Shown here one piece after another: positions 49,788 through 59,145 of a stretch of 64,000 nt of DNA. Location: contig NZ_JAXEXL010000015.1 in the NCBI RefSeq assembly GCF_034113385.1, positions 57,540 to 121,539 of the forward strand. The letters are read 5' to 3'. The position numbers were made by a program, and so were the translations under genes. This DNA is from Atopobium sp034113385 (GTDB lineage: Bacteria; Actinomycetota; Coriobacteriia; Coriobacteriales; Atopobiaceae). Position 1 is the first letter of the stretch; each line of letters opens with the position of its first letter. The notes under the pieces are model-generated. The model was given only the letters and a program-made list of their open reading frames with translations, did no database searches and was not told where the DNA came from.

Positions 49788-50567
49788 ATGGCAAAGATTA
49801 AAGCTGCATTTTTTGACGTAGATGGTACGCTGTTTTCCTTTAAAGAACATGCAGAGCCTGAGTCTACGCGTGAAGCTGTGCGTAAGTTACGCGCAGCAGG
49901 TATTATGCCTATTTTGGCAACGGGTCGTCCGACCTATCAATTTGATGGTCTGGATCTTAATCCCTTTGAGACGTTTATTACGCTTAATGGTCAACTCTGT
50001 TTTTCGCCTGCTGGTGTATATCGCAATGTAACGATAAGCTCTGAAGATGTGCGCATTATTGTGGAGCGTTCTTGCGCTGGCTTACATCCCACGCTGTTCA
50101 TGGAGCGTGAGAGATTTTATACCTCTGAGCACACCGACCGTGTCGGTGCGGTGGAAGAGCTGGTGGGAATTAAGTTTCCTACTGGTGAGGCTAGCTGGGC
50201 GTTAGGCAACGATATTTATCAGTTCAATATTTACCAAGATCCATCGCGTGATCAGGAGATTTTGGATTGTACTTCCAGTGTTACTATCACGCGGTGGACA
50301 GACTTATTTGCCGACGTGTTTCCTAAAGGAGGCGGCAAAGCATCGGCTGTGTCTGAGACACTGGAGCATTTGGGCATTACGCCTGAAGAGGCTATTGCGT
50401 TTGGTGACGGCGGTAATGATATATCCATGTTTGATCTGGTAGGAACTGCTGTGGCAATGGGCAACGCGTCTGATGAGGTAAAGGCTGCTGCAAATGTGGT
50501 AACTGATGACGTTGACCATGATGGCATCTATAATGCCTGCGTTCAACTTGGTCTTATCGACGTATAG
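49788..50567 (+). CDS. Cof-type HAD-superfamily phosphatase
   Basis: A 259-residue HAD hydrolase. Motif I is FFDVDGTLFSF (nucleophile Asp10, acid Asp12), motif II PILATGRPT, motif III Lys in FPKGGGKASAV and motif IV AFGDGGNDISMFDLVG. A C2b cap lies between motifs II and III, as in Cof/YidA sugar-phosphate phosphatases. The substrate cannot be told. Confidence 0.92.
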   Translation: MAKIKAAFFDVDGTLFSFKEHAEPESTREAVRKLRAAGIMPILATGRPTYQFDGLDLNPFETFITLNGQLCFSPAGVYRNVTISSEDVRIIVERSCAGLHPTLFMERERFYTSEHTDRVGAVEELVGIKFPTGEASWALGNDIYQFNIYQDPSRDQEILDCTSSVTITRWTDLFADVFPKGGGKASAVSETLEHLGITPEEAIAFGDGGNDISMFDLVGTAVAMGNASDEVKAAANVVTDDVDHDGIYNACVQLGLIDV

Positions 50568-50576
50568 CGGGGTTTC

Positions 50577-51293
50577 ATGGTTATCTTGGGAGCACTCGTT
50601 AATGGCATTGCTGCTATTGTAGGCGGTATGCTGGGCATGCTGTTGGGTACAAAGCTCAGGCAGGATATGGGCGATTTTCTCATGGTGGGCATGGGACTAT
50701 GTGTTGTTCTGGCTGGCGTGCAAGGCATGGCTTCCGGCGGCTCTGTGTTGCTGGTGACGCTTGCTATTATGCTGGGTGGTGGTATGGGCCATCTCATTAA
50801 CTTAGATGGCATCATTCATCATTTTGGTGACCGCATTCAAGACCGCTTGCACGCTTTTACCGAGGGTAACCCTGCGTTTGCTAATATCTCTGCTGGTTTT
50901 GTTAACGCAACATTGGTTGTTTGCATTGGCTCAATGGCTATTGTGGGTTCACTGCAAAGCGGGTTAACGCTCAATCACTCCACGCTGTTTGCTAAGTCAC
51001 TCATGGATTTGGTTATTAACATGCTATTGGCCACTACCATGGGCGCTGGCGTCATGCTTTCTGGCATTGTGGTCTTTGTTTATGAGGCGTTACTGAGTTT
51101 GGGAGCAAGTGGTATTGCTCCCTATTTAACGCAAGCAGTTATTACGCACATGTTGGCTACGGGCTCCTTGCTTTTGTTTGCTGTAGGTCTTAACCTGGCG
51201 AAGATTACCAATATTAAAGTGGCTAATTTCCTTCCGGCCTGCTTTTTGCCTATTGTATTGGTGCCGTTGCTCACTGCATGTGGATTGATGTAG
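50577..51293 (+). CDS. DUF554 membrane protein
   Basis: A 238-residue membrane protein of the DUF554 (YdfK-like) family with about six to seven helices. It has MVILGALVNGIAAIVGGMLGMLLG, AFANISAGFVNATLVVCIGSMAIVGSLQSGL and the C-terminal ANFLPACFLPIVLVPLL. It is suspected to be a transporter; the function is unknown. It starts 9 nt after the HAD gene and its 3' end overlaps the convergent protease gene by 23 bp. Confidence 0.88.
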   Translation: MVILGALVNGIAAIVGGMLGMLLGTKLRQDMGDFLMVGMGLCVVLAGVQGMASGGSVLLVTLAIMLGGGMGHLINLDGIIHHFGDRIQDRLHAFTEGNPAFANISAGFVNATLVVCIGSMAIVGSLQSGLTLNHSTLFAKSLMDLVINMLLATTMGAGVMLSGIVVFVYEALLSLGASGIAPYLTQAVITHMLATGSLLLFAVGLNLAKITNIKVANFLPACFLPIVLVPLLTACGLM

Positions 51294-54200
51294 TGTCCAT
51301 AAGAGGAATAACAGTCAAATCAAGTTTAGAGGCATTAAGTAAAGCCTTGCTGCCAAAAACACAGATGCCACGCCGCGTTTGCAAGTTGGCAAGCGCGCTA
51401 CCGCGCTTACGAATCTGGTCAACCGTGGCATGAAGTGCCTCCTCACGACGGAGTAAGCGTGTCTGAGGGTCTTGCCCGTTCAAGCGCATAAGGTCTTGTC
51501 TGCGGGCCAGAGCGCGAGGTTTAGTAGGAGCATCAAAACTAGAGACTGTGCTTACTACATAGCCGGTAAACTCATCATCACTAGGGTTCCAGTTGTTGAG
51601 CCATTCAGCAGTCTGTTCAAAGCGCTGGATTGTGGCGTCCACATTAGGGTCACGATACGAGTAGAAGCGTGCAATGCCTGTATCAGTAGTGCCAAAACCA
51701 CAGCCATAAGCACCACCACGTACCCGTACCTCATTCCACAGGTAATCGAGTGAAATTGCGCGGCTGGCAACGTTCCAGATGCCATCAGAGGCACAGTTAT
51801 CCGCCTGGCCGTCCATACCTTCAACTACAAATACCACGTTACCAGGAACAATAAAGGCTTCGTTCTTGATGGTTGGTTCGGGAATACATAGCTTAGGCGT
51901 AGTATTAACACTCGCGTTTGAGCCGGGGTTATCGTTGCTGCAGGCAGAGCTGAGAGCAAGGTCGCCAGCAGTCTTCCACCAAAGATCTAGTTCCTCGTCG
52001 GAGCCAGTAAAACTTAGCTCCATGTTGCCAGCAGAAAACACTTCGCAAGAAACGCGTTCAAGAATGGTAATGAGTTCGTCTGCGCGCTCATCAAAATGGT
52101 CGATAAGATCACAGAGGAAGAGATAAAAATCAACACCACTGAGTTTCTCGGCAACCAATGCGGTTTTACGGAAATAGGACAGCATTCGATTGATGGCACA
52201 AGAATGGCCTGCGCCAATAAAGGCTTGTTCCATGCTAATGCGACGCTGCTGAAGGGCGTTGAGGATACGTGGTTTGTCGTTAAATTGGGTGGAAGACCAG
52301 ATTTCTATGGGAATGCATGCGGCGTAGGGGAGTTGTTGGCTCAGAGAAGCCGTGCTTACAACAAGCTTGGGATGGGCAGCGTTTGCGTCATTTACCATGC
52401 CGGTAGTTTCTACGAAGAATGAAAGCCTGCCTAAGTTGGTTTCTATGAGGGTGTCGAGTTCGGCGGCACTGTGCTCAGTGGTATCTAGCTTGCCCAATAG
52501 GTCTGTAAGGATGGTTACATAGGGAAGGTCATCCCATGCAATATTGTGCAGGTCAAAATAGCTGTAGATGTAGTTAATGTGCTTGGTGGGTACCTCATGT
52601 ACATAGCTGGGGGCACCATAGTTGTCCACACGATGCATGCCAGGGTCTGGTATAGCAGCACCAATATCATCCACGCCAAGCATAGGTAGGCTCGCTAACG
52701 CTTCAGGACTGTCTGGCGCATCTTGCTCTGCACGCAACGCGTCTGCTTCGTAAGAGATGTGGGCAAGCTGCTCATTGGTGAGTGTAGCTGCGTAGTCTGC
52801 TAATTCTTTGGCTTCTGCATCTGCATCGCCCTTCTCGGTAGGAATGAGTTCAACCTGGGCAGAATGGACAGAAGAACAAATGAGCTCGTCCAGCAGGGTC
52901 TCGTACCACGTGGTTTCCAGTGCCTTATGAAGGAAGGCAAGCGCATCTTCGTAATGCAGATAGCTGGTGGGATCATTAGCATCATAAAGCCAACTGTTGA
53001 GGGACTGCATTGCTAAAGCAACTCCGTCAGGATAGTAGCCCCATTCACTTTCTCGTAGGTTAAACTCTGTCTGCGCCAAGGAGGCACGCATAAGCTGCCT
53101 GCCAATGCCCGTGTTGACAAGATTGCGGCAGGTGGAGCATACCAGTTCACGGAAGGTGTCTGCCACACCTGGCTTGGCGCCTTTGAGCTCAATGAGGATA
53201 AAGGGCTGGGCTACACTGTCCATAAGATAGCTCACCACGTCATTACCAAGATGCGCATCAAGGATTGCGCGCTTGAGTGGCGCTTCATTGGAGCCCATGA
53301 GTGCATCCATGAGGATGTCTGCACCGAGCACACGCGTGCGATCTTTTGCGCCACCAATAACAAATCCTAGTGCGACGCTGGCGTTGTCTGGTGTGGTTGC
53401 CATAGATATGCGTGCGGGAGCTGCTACGATGGGTTGCTGCAGGGGCAATTCGTTAGGCGCGCCAGCAGTACGTGTGGGTGCCGCACAGTAACGTTTATCC
53501 AAAAATGCAAGCGTACGCTTGATGTCTAAGTTACCGTAAAGCACTGTGTAGCTGTTGGGGAGTGAATAATGGCGTGCATGAGTATCGATAAACTCGTCGT
53601 AAGACAGCTGGGGAATAGCCCGAGGATTGCCGCCAGACTCAAAACGATAAGGTGTGTTGGGGAAAAGCTGACGATTGAGCTCGCCCAAGATGATTTCTTC
53701 AGGGTCAGAAAGAGCGCCCTTCATCTCGTTAAAGACGACGCCATTATATATAAGGGTCTTGCCGTCTTCTGCAAGTTCGTAGTGCCAGCCCTCCTGCTCT
53801 AAAATGCGTGGACGCTGGTAGATAGCAGGATGCAAGACAGCGTCAATATATACATCCATGAGATTAAAGAGGTCTTGCTCATTAGTGGATGCTACGGGGT
53901 ACATGGTTTTATCGGGAAAGGTCATGGCGTTAAGAAATGTCTGCATAGAGGTCTTAAGCAGATTGGTAAATGGTTCCTTTACGGGGAACTTGTCTGAACC
54001 ACACAGTACTGAGTGCTCCAAAATATGGAAGACACCCGTGTCATTTGCTGGTGGAGTTTTGAATGCAATACTAAACGCTTTGTTGTTGTCTGCGGTTGCC
54101 AGCCACAGGGTGCGGGCGCCCGTAGGATTATGGCGCATAATATAGGCACCACCTGCGATTTCTTCAATTTTCTCAAAGCGTTCAACGGTAAAGTTGGCAA

Positions 54201-54294
54201 TGGTTGTGCCGTTTGCAAGTTCAGGGAATTGGGTTGTATAGTCTTGATTTGCGGCTGCATCAACTGACGTATGTAAAAGTGTGTTGGTATCCAT
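51271..54294 (-). CDS. M16C-family zinc protease (PreP/presequence-protease type)
   Basis: A 1007-residue cytosolic-type metalloprotease. The inverted zinc motif is HILEH at 90-94 in GVFHILEHSVLCGSDKFPVKEPF, which closely matches the PreP subgroup. The other zinc ligand Glu lies in the downstream GVVFNEMKGALSDPEE segment. The later part contains the M16C-associated domain and the inactive second half. It degrades free peptides in related organisms. No signal peptide is seen. Confidence 0.94.
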   Translation of the reverse strand: MDTNTLLHTSVDAAANQDYTTQFPELANGTTIANFTVERFEKIEEIAGGAYIMRHNPTGARTLWLATADNNKAFSIAFKTPPANDTGVFHILEHSVLCGSDKFPVKEPFTNLLKTSMQTFLNAMTFPDKTMYPVASTNEQDLFNLMDVYIDAVLHPAIYQRPRILEQEGWHYELAEDGKTLIYNGVVFNEMKGALSDPEEIILGELNRQLFPNTPYRFESGGNPRAIPQLSYDEFIDTHARHYSLPNSYTVLYGNLDIKRTLAFLDKRYCAAPTRTAGAPNELPLQQPIVAAPARISMATTPDNASVALGFVIGGAKDRTRVLGADILMDALMGSNEAPLKRAILDAHLGNDVVSYLMDSVAQPFILIELKGAKPGVADTFRELVCSTCRNLVNTGIGRQLMRASLAQTEFNLRESEWGYYPDGVALAMQSLNSWLYDANDPTSYLHYEDALAFLHKALETTWYETLLDELICSSVHSAQVELIPTEKGDADAEAKELADYAATLTNEQLAHISYEADALRAEQDAPDSPEALASLPMLGVDDIGAAIPDPGMHRVDNYGAPSYVHEVPTKHINYIYSYFDLHNIAWDDLPYVTILTDLLGKLDTTEHSAAELDTLIETNLGRLSFFVETTGMVNDANAAHPKLVVSTASLSQQLPYAACIPIEIWSSTQFNDKPRILNALQQRRISMEQAFIGAGHSCAINRMLSYFRKTALVAEKLSGVDFYLFLCDLIDHFDERADELITILERVSCEVFSAGNMELSFTGSDEELDLWWKTAGDLALSSACSNDNPGSNASVNTTPKLCIPEPTIKNEAFIVPGNVVFVVEGMDGQADNCASDGIWNVASRAISLDYLWNEVRVRGGAYGCGFGTTDTGIARFYSYRDPNVDATIQRFEQTAEWLNNWNPSDDEFTGYVVSTVSSFDAPTKPRALARRQDLMRLNGQDPQTRLLRREEALHATVDQIRKRGSALANLQTRRGICVFGSKALLNASKLDLTVIPLMDTTSIHMQ

Positions 54295-54307
54295 GCGGTC
54301 CTTTCAT

Positions 54308-54329
54308 ACGTGGCAAAGATATGCCACGT
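54308..54329. promoter_or_regulatory. inverted repeat between divergent protease and exporter genes
   Basis: ACGTGGCA / TGCCACGT, perfect 8-bp arms with a 6-nt centre, 14 bp upstream of the protease start. It is a possible operator for the divergent pair. Confidence 0.5.
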
Positions 54330-54344
54330 GCGTGTTTGAGCACG

Positions 54345-54372
54345 TTGACGCTTATTTTTGTCTGGCTAGATG
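54345..54372 (+). promoter_or_regulatory. candidate promoter of the DMT exporter gene
   Basis: TTGACG (54345-54350), a 16-bp spacer and TAGATG (54367-54372), placed just downstream of the divergent inverted repeat. Confidence 0.4.
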
Positions 54373-54419
54373 GTACCCTCTTTTGGGTATTAAAATCATT
54401 CCATTGGACTGGTGATAGT

Positions 54420-55475
54420 GTGACCAACAAGCTACCACAAGATTATATAGATGCACACGCTGCTCATACACCCAATGAGACGGGCGTGCAGCACAGAGCT
54501 TCTGAGGCCTCTGCCGCGCCTGAGGCTCTTGAGACTGCTCAGGCTGTCGAGAAAAGCCTTGATGACAGTGAAGTAAAACTCGAATCTGGCAAGACGGTAG
54601 AAAAGCGTCTGTTACGAGGCGTTCTTATTTCACTTGCGGGTGGTGCTTGTTGGGGAATTAACGGTACCTTTGTAAAGATTTTGCTTGAGACATACAACAT
54701 CCCTGAGCTGTGGCTTGTGTGCGTGCGTGAGCTGTTTGCCAGCGTGTTGTTTTTGGTCACTGCTTATTGTATTAACCGTAGTGGCTTGACGGGCATTCTT
54801 AAAAATAAGAAAGACATGCTTAATCTTGCATGGATTTCTGTTGTGTCCATTTTGATGTCTAACATTTCGTATGTCATGACTATTAGTTACACCAACTCAG
54901 CTACTGCTACCGTGTTGCAGATTTTAAGCGTTGTGCTGGTGCTTTTTTATGTGTGCGTGCATAATAGGCGTCGTCCACGTGGTCGTGAGCTTGTGGGCAT
55001 TATGCTGGCAATTGGTGGTACCTACTTATTGGCAACAGGAGGCAACCCCTCCGAGCTTAATGTGCCTGTTTTAGGACTAGTATGGGGTGGCATCTGTGCA
55101 CTTTCCGCTGCTGCCCTTGCAATTCTTCCCAATGATCTTCTTAATAAGTGGGGAAGCTTTGTGGTCAACGGGTATGCCATGCTTATTTCTGGTCTGATGC
55201 TTGCGGTGTACGTGCAACCATGGAACTACATTCCCGCTATTGATGCAGTTGGCTGGACCTTAATTGTTTTTGCAGTTGTTGTGGGCACCTATGGTGCGTA
55301 TGCCTTGTTCTTGCAGGGGCTACATGAAGTGGGAGCGGTGCGTGCCAGTATGCTTACTACTTCCGAGCCTTTAGTTGCTATGCTTTCGTCCGTCTTATTG
55401 ATGGGCACAACCTTCTCTATTACTGATCTTATAGCCTTTGCCATGATTATTGTGATGGTGTATTTGACGGCGTAG
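54420..55475 (+). CDS. EamA/DMT-family transporter
   Basis: A drug/metabolite transporter with about ten helices in two EamA repeats (GVLISLAGGACWGINGTFVKILLE opens the first, VLGLVWGGICALSAAALAILP the second). It is typical of amino-acid or metabolite exporters. A GTG at 54420 gives 351 residues with a hydrophilic N-terminal tail of about 65. Starts further upstream would run through the promoter region. The RBS is weak, so the start is uncertain. It is divergent from the M16 protease gene. Confidence 0.85.
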   Translation: MTNKLPQDYIDAHAAHTPNETGVQHRASEASAAPEALETAQAVEKSLDDSEVKLESGKTVEKRLLRGVLISLAGGACWGINGTFVKILLETYNIPELWLVCVRELFASVLFLVTAYCINRSGLTGILKNKKDMLNLAWISVVSILMSNISYVMTISYTNSATATVLQILSVVLVLFYVCVHNRRRPRGRELVGIMLAIGGTYLLATGGNPSELNVPVLGLVWGGICALSAAALAILPNDLLNKWGSFVVNGYAMLISGLMLAVYVQPWNYIPAIDAVGWTLIVFAVVVGTYGAYALFLQGLHEVGAVRASMLTTSEPLVAMLSSVLLMGTTFSITDLIAFAMIIVMVYLTA

Positions 55476-55558
55476 GTTGTGTCTTGTGAGCTGCGCTTGT
55501 TGCTTGTGTGAACATTGTCCATAAGCCGTCTATGGGCCCACGTGACTGCATAACGCTC

Positions 55559-55619
55559 AAATTAGGCAGTTATGGGGGTGTTTATGCTCAAATCTGCAAT
55601 GAATACCCCCATAACTCAA
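55559..55619. repeat. left 61-bp repeat flanking the second DUF4143 ATPase gene
   Basis: It contains perfect 11-bp arms GTTATGGGGGT (55569-55579) and ACCCCCATAAC (55605-55615) around a 25-nt loop. It is a direct repeat of 56952-57012 with 3 differences in 61 bases. Its right arm covers the place of the -35 of the ATPase promoter. Confidence 0.95.
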
Positions 55620-55625
55620 AGATTT

Positions 55626-55634
55626 TGCTATAAT
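55626..55634 (+). promoter_or_regulatory. extended -10 promoter of the second ATPase gene
   Basis: TGCTATAAT inside TTTTGCTATAAT, a perfect extended -10, 6 bp after the left repeat and about 35 bp before the ATG. No good -35 is present, as expected for an extended -10 promoter. Confidence 0.75.
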
Positions 55635-55668
55635 TTCCTTATGTAAGAAGTAGATAAGGAGCCTGAGC

Positions 55669-56904
55669 ATGAAACTTTTTAAGCGCGAAGATTACCTTAA
55701 AAGGATTCGTGGCTTTTATCATGATGATGGCATGATTAAGGTTCTTACGGGAGTCCGTCGTTGCGGCAAATCATGTCTTATGCAAACCATTGTTCAGGAG
55801 TTGCGTGCATCGGGCATACAAGATGACCATATTGCGTATTTTGATCTTGATGCATACGGATTTCGCAAGGTAACAAGCCCAGATAATCTAGAGAAGCTCA
55901 TTGAGCCGTATTTGCAACTTGATGGCATGAAGTATCTCTTTATTGACGAGATTCAAAATGTCAATAATTTTGAGGAGGTCATAAATGAGTTTCGTAACGA
56001 AGGTGGGTTTTCCATTTTTATTACGGGCTCTAATTCTTATCTTTTATCCGGTGAACTTGCAACAAAATTGACGGGCCGCTATATAGACTTTGAAATCCAA
56101 ACCCTGAGCTTCAAAGAGTTTTGTGACATGAAACGCTTTTTGGGCCAGAGTGTAAACACGAATGTTGCGTTTGAGCTCGATGATTACATTATGTGTGGTG
56201 GGTTTCCTAAAGCTTTGGATTATCTCACTATGGAGGATAAGCGAGTCTATACTCGCGCGCTTATACAAGAGATTTTTGAGAAGGATATTCGCAGCAGGGT
56301 TAAGGTGAAGAACTTCCTAACTTTTACGCAAGTTCGTGATTACTTGATAAACAATTTTGGCGCTACTACGTCAATTAATAACATAGTGCGTGCTTTGAAG
56401 ACTCAACAAAACATTGTGGTGAAGCGAGAGACCGTTGCCCGCTATATACAAATTCTTGAGGACGCAAAAATTATTACCAAATGCTCGCGTTTTGATGTCA
56501 AATCAAAGAAGGTTTTGCGTGGTGAGCAAAAGTATTACCTATCTGATTTAAGTTTTTACTTTGCTCTTAATACAGATAATCGCATTAACTACGGTCCTGT
56601 GCTGGAAAACATTGTGTATAGCTATGCAAAAAGCAAGGGGTATAGCATCAGTGTAGGCAAGATTGGTACGTTTGAATGTGATTTTATCCTGCGTGATAGT
56701 CAGATGGCGTATGCATACGTTCAGGTGGCAATGACCATTATGAATGACCTTGCAACAGAAGATAGAGAATATCGTCCGTTTGAGATTAGTAGGGACAATT
56801 ACCCTAAGTACCTGCTCACACGTAACGACCCTATTCAAAAGCGCAACGGGGTTATACATGCAAACATTCCAGAGTTTATGCTTGAGGATGGGTTGTTTAA
56901 CTAG
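55669..56904 (+). CDS. AAA ATPase with C-terminal DUF4143 domain
   Basis: A 411-residue relative of the ATPase at 556-1881, but from another subfamily. Walker A is GVRRCGKS (28-35), Walker B YLFIDEIQNV (DE at 93-94), and the sensor region has FITGSNSYLLSGELATKLTGR. The C-terminal nuclease-like part reads GTFECDFILRDSQMAYAYVQVA, where the catalytic E-x-K of PD-(D/E)xK enzymes is not kept. The ATG has AAGGAG 8 nt upstream. The gene and its promoter are enclosed by two 61-bp repeats. The biological role is unknown. Confidence 0.9.
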   Translation: MKLFKREDYLKRIRGFYHDDGMIKVLTGVRRCGKSCLMQTIVQELRASGIQDDHIAYFDLDAYGFRKVTSPDNLEKLIEPYLQLDGMKYLFIDEIQNVNNFEEVINEFRNEGGFSIFITGSNSYLLSGELATKLTGRYIDFEIQTLSFKEFCDMKRFLGQSVNTNVAFELDDYIMCGGFPKALDYLTMEDKRVYTRALIQEIFEKDIRSRVKVKNFLTFTQVRDYLINNFGATTSINNIVRALKTQQNIVVKRETVARYIQILEDAKIITKCSRFDVKSKKVLRGEQKYYLSDLSFYFALNTDNRINYGPVLENIVYSYAKSKGYSISVGKIGTFECDFILRDSQMAYAYVQVAMTIMNDLATEDREYRPFEISRDNYPKYLLTRNDPIQKRNGVIHANIPEFMLEDGLFN

Positions 56905-56951
56905 GTGCATCTATTGAGCTGGCTTGGGTTTAAGCTCTTATATACTGTTAA

Positions 56952-57012
56952 AAATTAGGTAGTTATGGGGGTATATATGCTCAAATCTGCAATGAATACC
57001 CCCATAACTCAA
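56952..57012. repeat. right 61-bp repeat flanking the second DUF4143 ATPase gene
   Basis: Same orientation and 58 of 61 bases identical to the left copy. Arms are 56962-56972 and 56998-57008. It lies between the ends of convergent genes, so it cannot be a promoter operator for a neighbour. That supports a flanking or boundary function, or duplication. Confidence 0.95.
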
Positions 57013-57016
57013 GCAT

Positions 57017-57466
57017 TTATTTAACAACCAAAATGTCGCAGGGGGCAGCGCGTAGCAAGAAGGTAGAGATGGATCCCAACAGCGCATATTTAATGGGAGA
57101 CAAACCACGCGCACCACAAATAACTATGTCAGGCTCAATGTGGTCAAGCAGCTCTTCCTTAAGTGTTTCACGTACGCGACCATACTTTACAACAACTTCA
57201 ACGCCGTTCACATCAGGGTCTTGTTGTGCTGCCTCGACGGTTTTCTCTATAGACTTGCGGAAGAGGGCTTCAAGCTTAGGAATGAGGTCAACAGGATAGG
57301 TACCTGCGGTTTCTAGCGCGGTAGAATCCATAACGTGGCCAATGTATAGCTTGGCATGATTGTTTTTTGCTACAGCAATGGCACGGTCCAGTACGGCATC
57401 CTGTTCCTCGGTACCATCCAGTGCAACAAAAACTTTTTTATAGCCTAGATTCTCATAGCGTGCCAT
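57017..57466 (-). CDS. universal stress protein (UspA family)
   Basis: A 149-residue single UspA domain. It starts MARYENLGYKKVFVALDGTEEQDAVLDRAI and ends with the ATP-binding signature GARGLSPIKYALLGSISTFLLRAAPCDILVVK (G-x2-G-x9-G-S). It probably binds ATP and is linked to stress or dormancy. The stop lies 5 bp from the right repeat of the ATPase cassette. The RBS is GGAGG. Confidence 0.93.
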   Translation of the reverse strand: MARYENLGYKKVFVALDGTEEQDAVLDRAIAVAKNNHAKLYIGHVMDSTALETAGTYPVDLIPKLEALFRKSIEKTVEAAQQDPDVNGVEVVVKYGRVRETLKEELLDHIEPDIVICGARGLSPIKYALLGSISTFLLRAAPCDILVVK

Positions 57467-57654
57467 AATGCCTCCTCCATCCGTGGAGTTGTTGTTATAG
57501 ATATCCTACCCCTGTTGCGCTGTTGGTATTTAGGATTTTTGTTAGTGGTTACACAAGCGACCTTTACGGGTGGCTTTGCGCGTAACATGGAAAAGAAAAG
57601 AGTCAAAGGCGGCAGGCTGGTACCTGCATAATGTCTCATCAAGGAGAGAAGTTC

Positions 57655-58629
57655 GTGGATCTGCTTATAGAAATTCTTAAATCCATTCTGTTTGGCATTG
57701 TGGAAGGTATTACCGAGTGGCTGCCTGTTTCATCCACAGGTCATATGTTGCTGTTGGGTCAGTTTGTAAAACTCAATGTAAGCAAGGATTTTTGGGACAT
57801 GTTTTTGGTGGTCATCCAGCTGGGTGCCATCCTTGCGGTTGTAATCTTGTTCTTTAGCAAGCTAAATCCTTTATCGCGCTCTAAAGATGCTGCCGAGCGC
57901 GGCAACACTTGGAAGCTCTGGGCAAAGATTGTTGTTGCTTGTGTTCCTGCTGCTGCTATTGGTATTCCTTTGGACAATTGGATGGAAGACCATCTTGGCA
58001 GCCCCTTTGTTATAGCAGGTGCTTTGATTGTGTATGGCATTGCGTTTATTGTTATCGAGAAACGCCGAGAAGTTCGTGCACAATCATTGCTTGCGCAGGG
58101 TGAAGGAGCTGTTGCAGCAGCTCTTGCGGGCATGGGAAGTAAGGCGGGGTCTGCAACTCCCAAACACATGGCAACCCCTCCTGTATCTGAGTTGAGCGTG
58201 TCTGAGTTGGCAGATACGGACGCAAAGATTACTGACGTGTTCCAGATGACCTGGCCTGTAGCGTTGGGCATTGGTGCCTTTCAGGTGCTCTCTATGATTC
58301 CTGGCACGTCTCGGTCTGGCTCTACTATTATTGGCGGCTTGCTGTTAGGTTGTTCTCGTGCGGTAGCTGCAGAGTTTACCTTCTTTTTGGCAATTCCCGT
58401 TATGTTTGGTGCAAGCCTGTTGCGTTTGGTGAAGTTCTTCCTTAAAGGTAACGCATTTACCAACCCTGAGCTTATGATTTTGGGTGCTGGTTGTTTGGTA
58501 GCGTTTGTACTCTCTTTACTTACCGTACGTTTTCTTATGAGCTTTGTAAAACGCCATGACTTCCAGCCTTTTGGTGTGTATCGCATTGTGCTGGGCATTG
58601 CGGTTATAGCGTACTTTGTCCTAGCATAA
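57655..58629 (+). CDS. uppP: undecaprenyl-diphosphate phosphatase
   Basis: UppP/BacA, about 324 residues, an integral membrane enzyme recycling undecaprenyl pyrophosphate for cell-wall synthesis and giving bacitracin tolerance. Motif 1 is GIVEGITEWLPVSSTGHMLLL, motif 2 PGTSRSGSTIIGGLLLG. A hydrophilic insertion of roughly 50 residues (about 145-195) splits the helices. The GTG at 57655 follows AAGGAG; an ATG 24 bp upstream lies before that RBS and is less likely. Confidence 0.95.
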   Translation: MDLLIEILKSILFGIVEGITEWLPVSSTGHMLLLGQFVKLNVSKDFWDMFLVVIQLGAILAVVILFFSKLNPLSRSKDAAERGNTWKLWAKIVVACVPAAAIGIPLDNWMEDHLGSPFVIAGALIVYGIAFIVIEKRREVRAQSLLAQGEGAVAAALAGMGSKAGSATPKHMATPPVSELSVSELADTDAKITDVFQMTWPVALGIGAFQVLSMIPGTSRSGSTIIGGLLLGCSRAVAAEFTFFLAIPVMFGASLLRLVKFFLKGNAFTNPELMILGAGCLVAFVLSLLTVRFLMSFVKRHDFQPFGVYRIVLGIAVIAYFVLA

Positions 58630-58647
58630 GCGTGCTAAGAGGTTGCG

Positions 58648-59112
58648 ATGATTCGTATTTTATTTGTTTGTCATGGCAATATTTGCAGATCAACCATGGC
58701 ACAGTATGTCCTGCAGGATTTGGTAGAAAAGGCTGGTTTGGCTAATCAGTTCTTTATTGATTCTGCTGCTACTTCTACAGAAGAGTTAGGCAATCCCGTT
58801 GACCCTCGCACGCGTTACCAGCTGGAACAGAAAGGCATTGCGTGCGGTAACCACCATGCACGCCAAATGGCGAAGGCAGATTATGCAAACTTTGACTACC
58901 TTATTGGCATGGATTCCAATAATCAACGCAACATGATGCGTTTGCTGGGGTCAGACCCAGACAATAAGGTTTCTTTACTGCTCGCATGGACGGGTTCTTG
59001 CCGCACCATTGCAGACCCCTGGTATGCAGGGGATTTTGCAATCACGTTTGATGCTGTGCTTGAAGGCTGCACTGCACTTCTGGCGAGGTTGTCAGCTCAA
59101 ATACATGAGTGA
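58648..59112 (+). CDS. low-molecular-weight protein tyrosine phosphatase
   Basis: A 154-residue LMW-PTP. The catalytic P loop is C8-HGNIC-R14-ST in VCHGNICRST, and the general acid Asp lies in DPWYAGDF. It could act on tyrosine-phosphorylated capsule regulators or on low-molecular phosphate esters. It starts 18 nt after uppP, and the two may be co-transcribed. Confidence 0.94.
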   Translation: MIRILFVCHGNICRSTMAQYVLQDLVEKAGLANQFFIDSAATSTEELGNPVDPRTRYQLEQKGIACGNHHARQMAKADYANFDYLIGMDSNNQRNMMRLLGSDPDNKVSLLLAWTGSCRTIADPWYAGDFAITFDAVLEGCTALLARLSAQIHE

Positions 59113-59145
59113 GGCAGGTTGCGTTAGCGCTGTTAGCTCTGTCAG

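Noticed and set aside
54204..54419. Extended N-terminus for the DMT transporter
   Set aside because: It would run through the divergent promoter and the inverted repeat, and the residues are not protein-like for the family.
56962..57008. Rho-independent terminator for the ATPase or uspA gene
   Set aside because: The stem has a 25-nt loop and no T-run on either strand, and the same element lies upstream of the gene.
55559..57012. Insertion sequence with transposase
   Set aside because: The enclosed protein is a DUF4143 ATPase, not a transposase; flanking repeats are direct, and no target-site duplication is evident.
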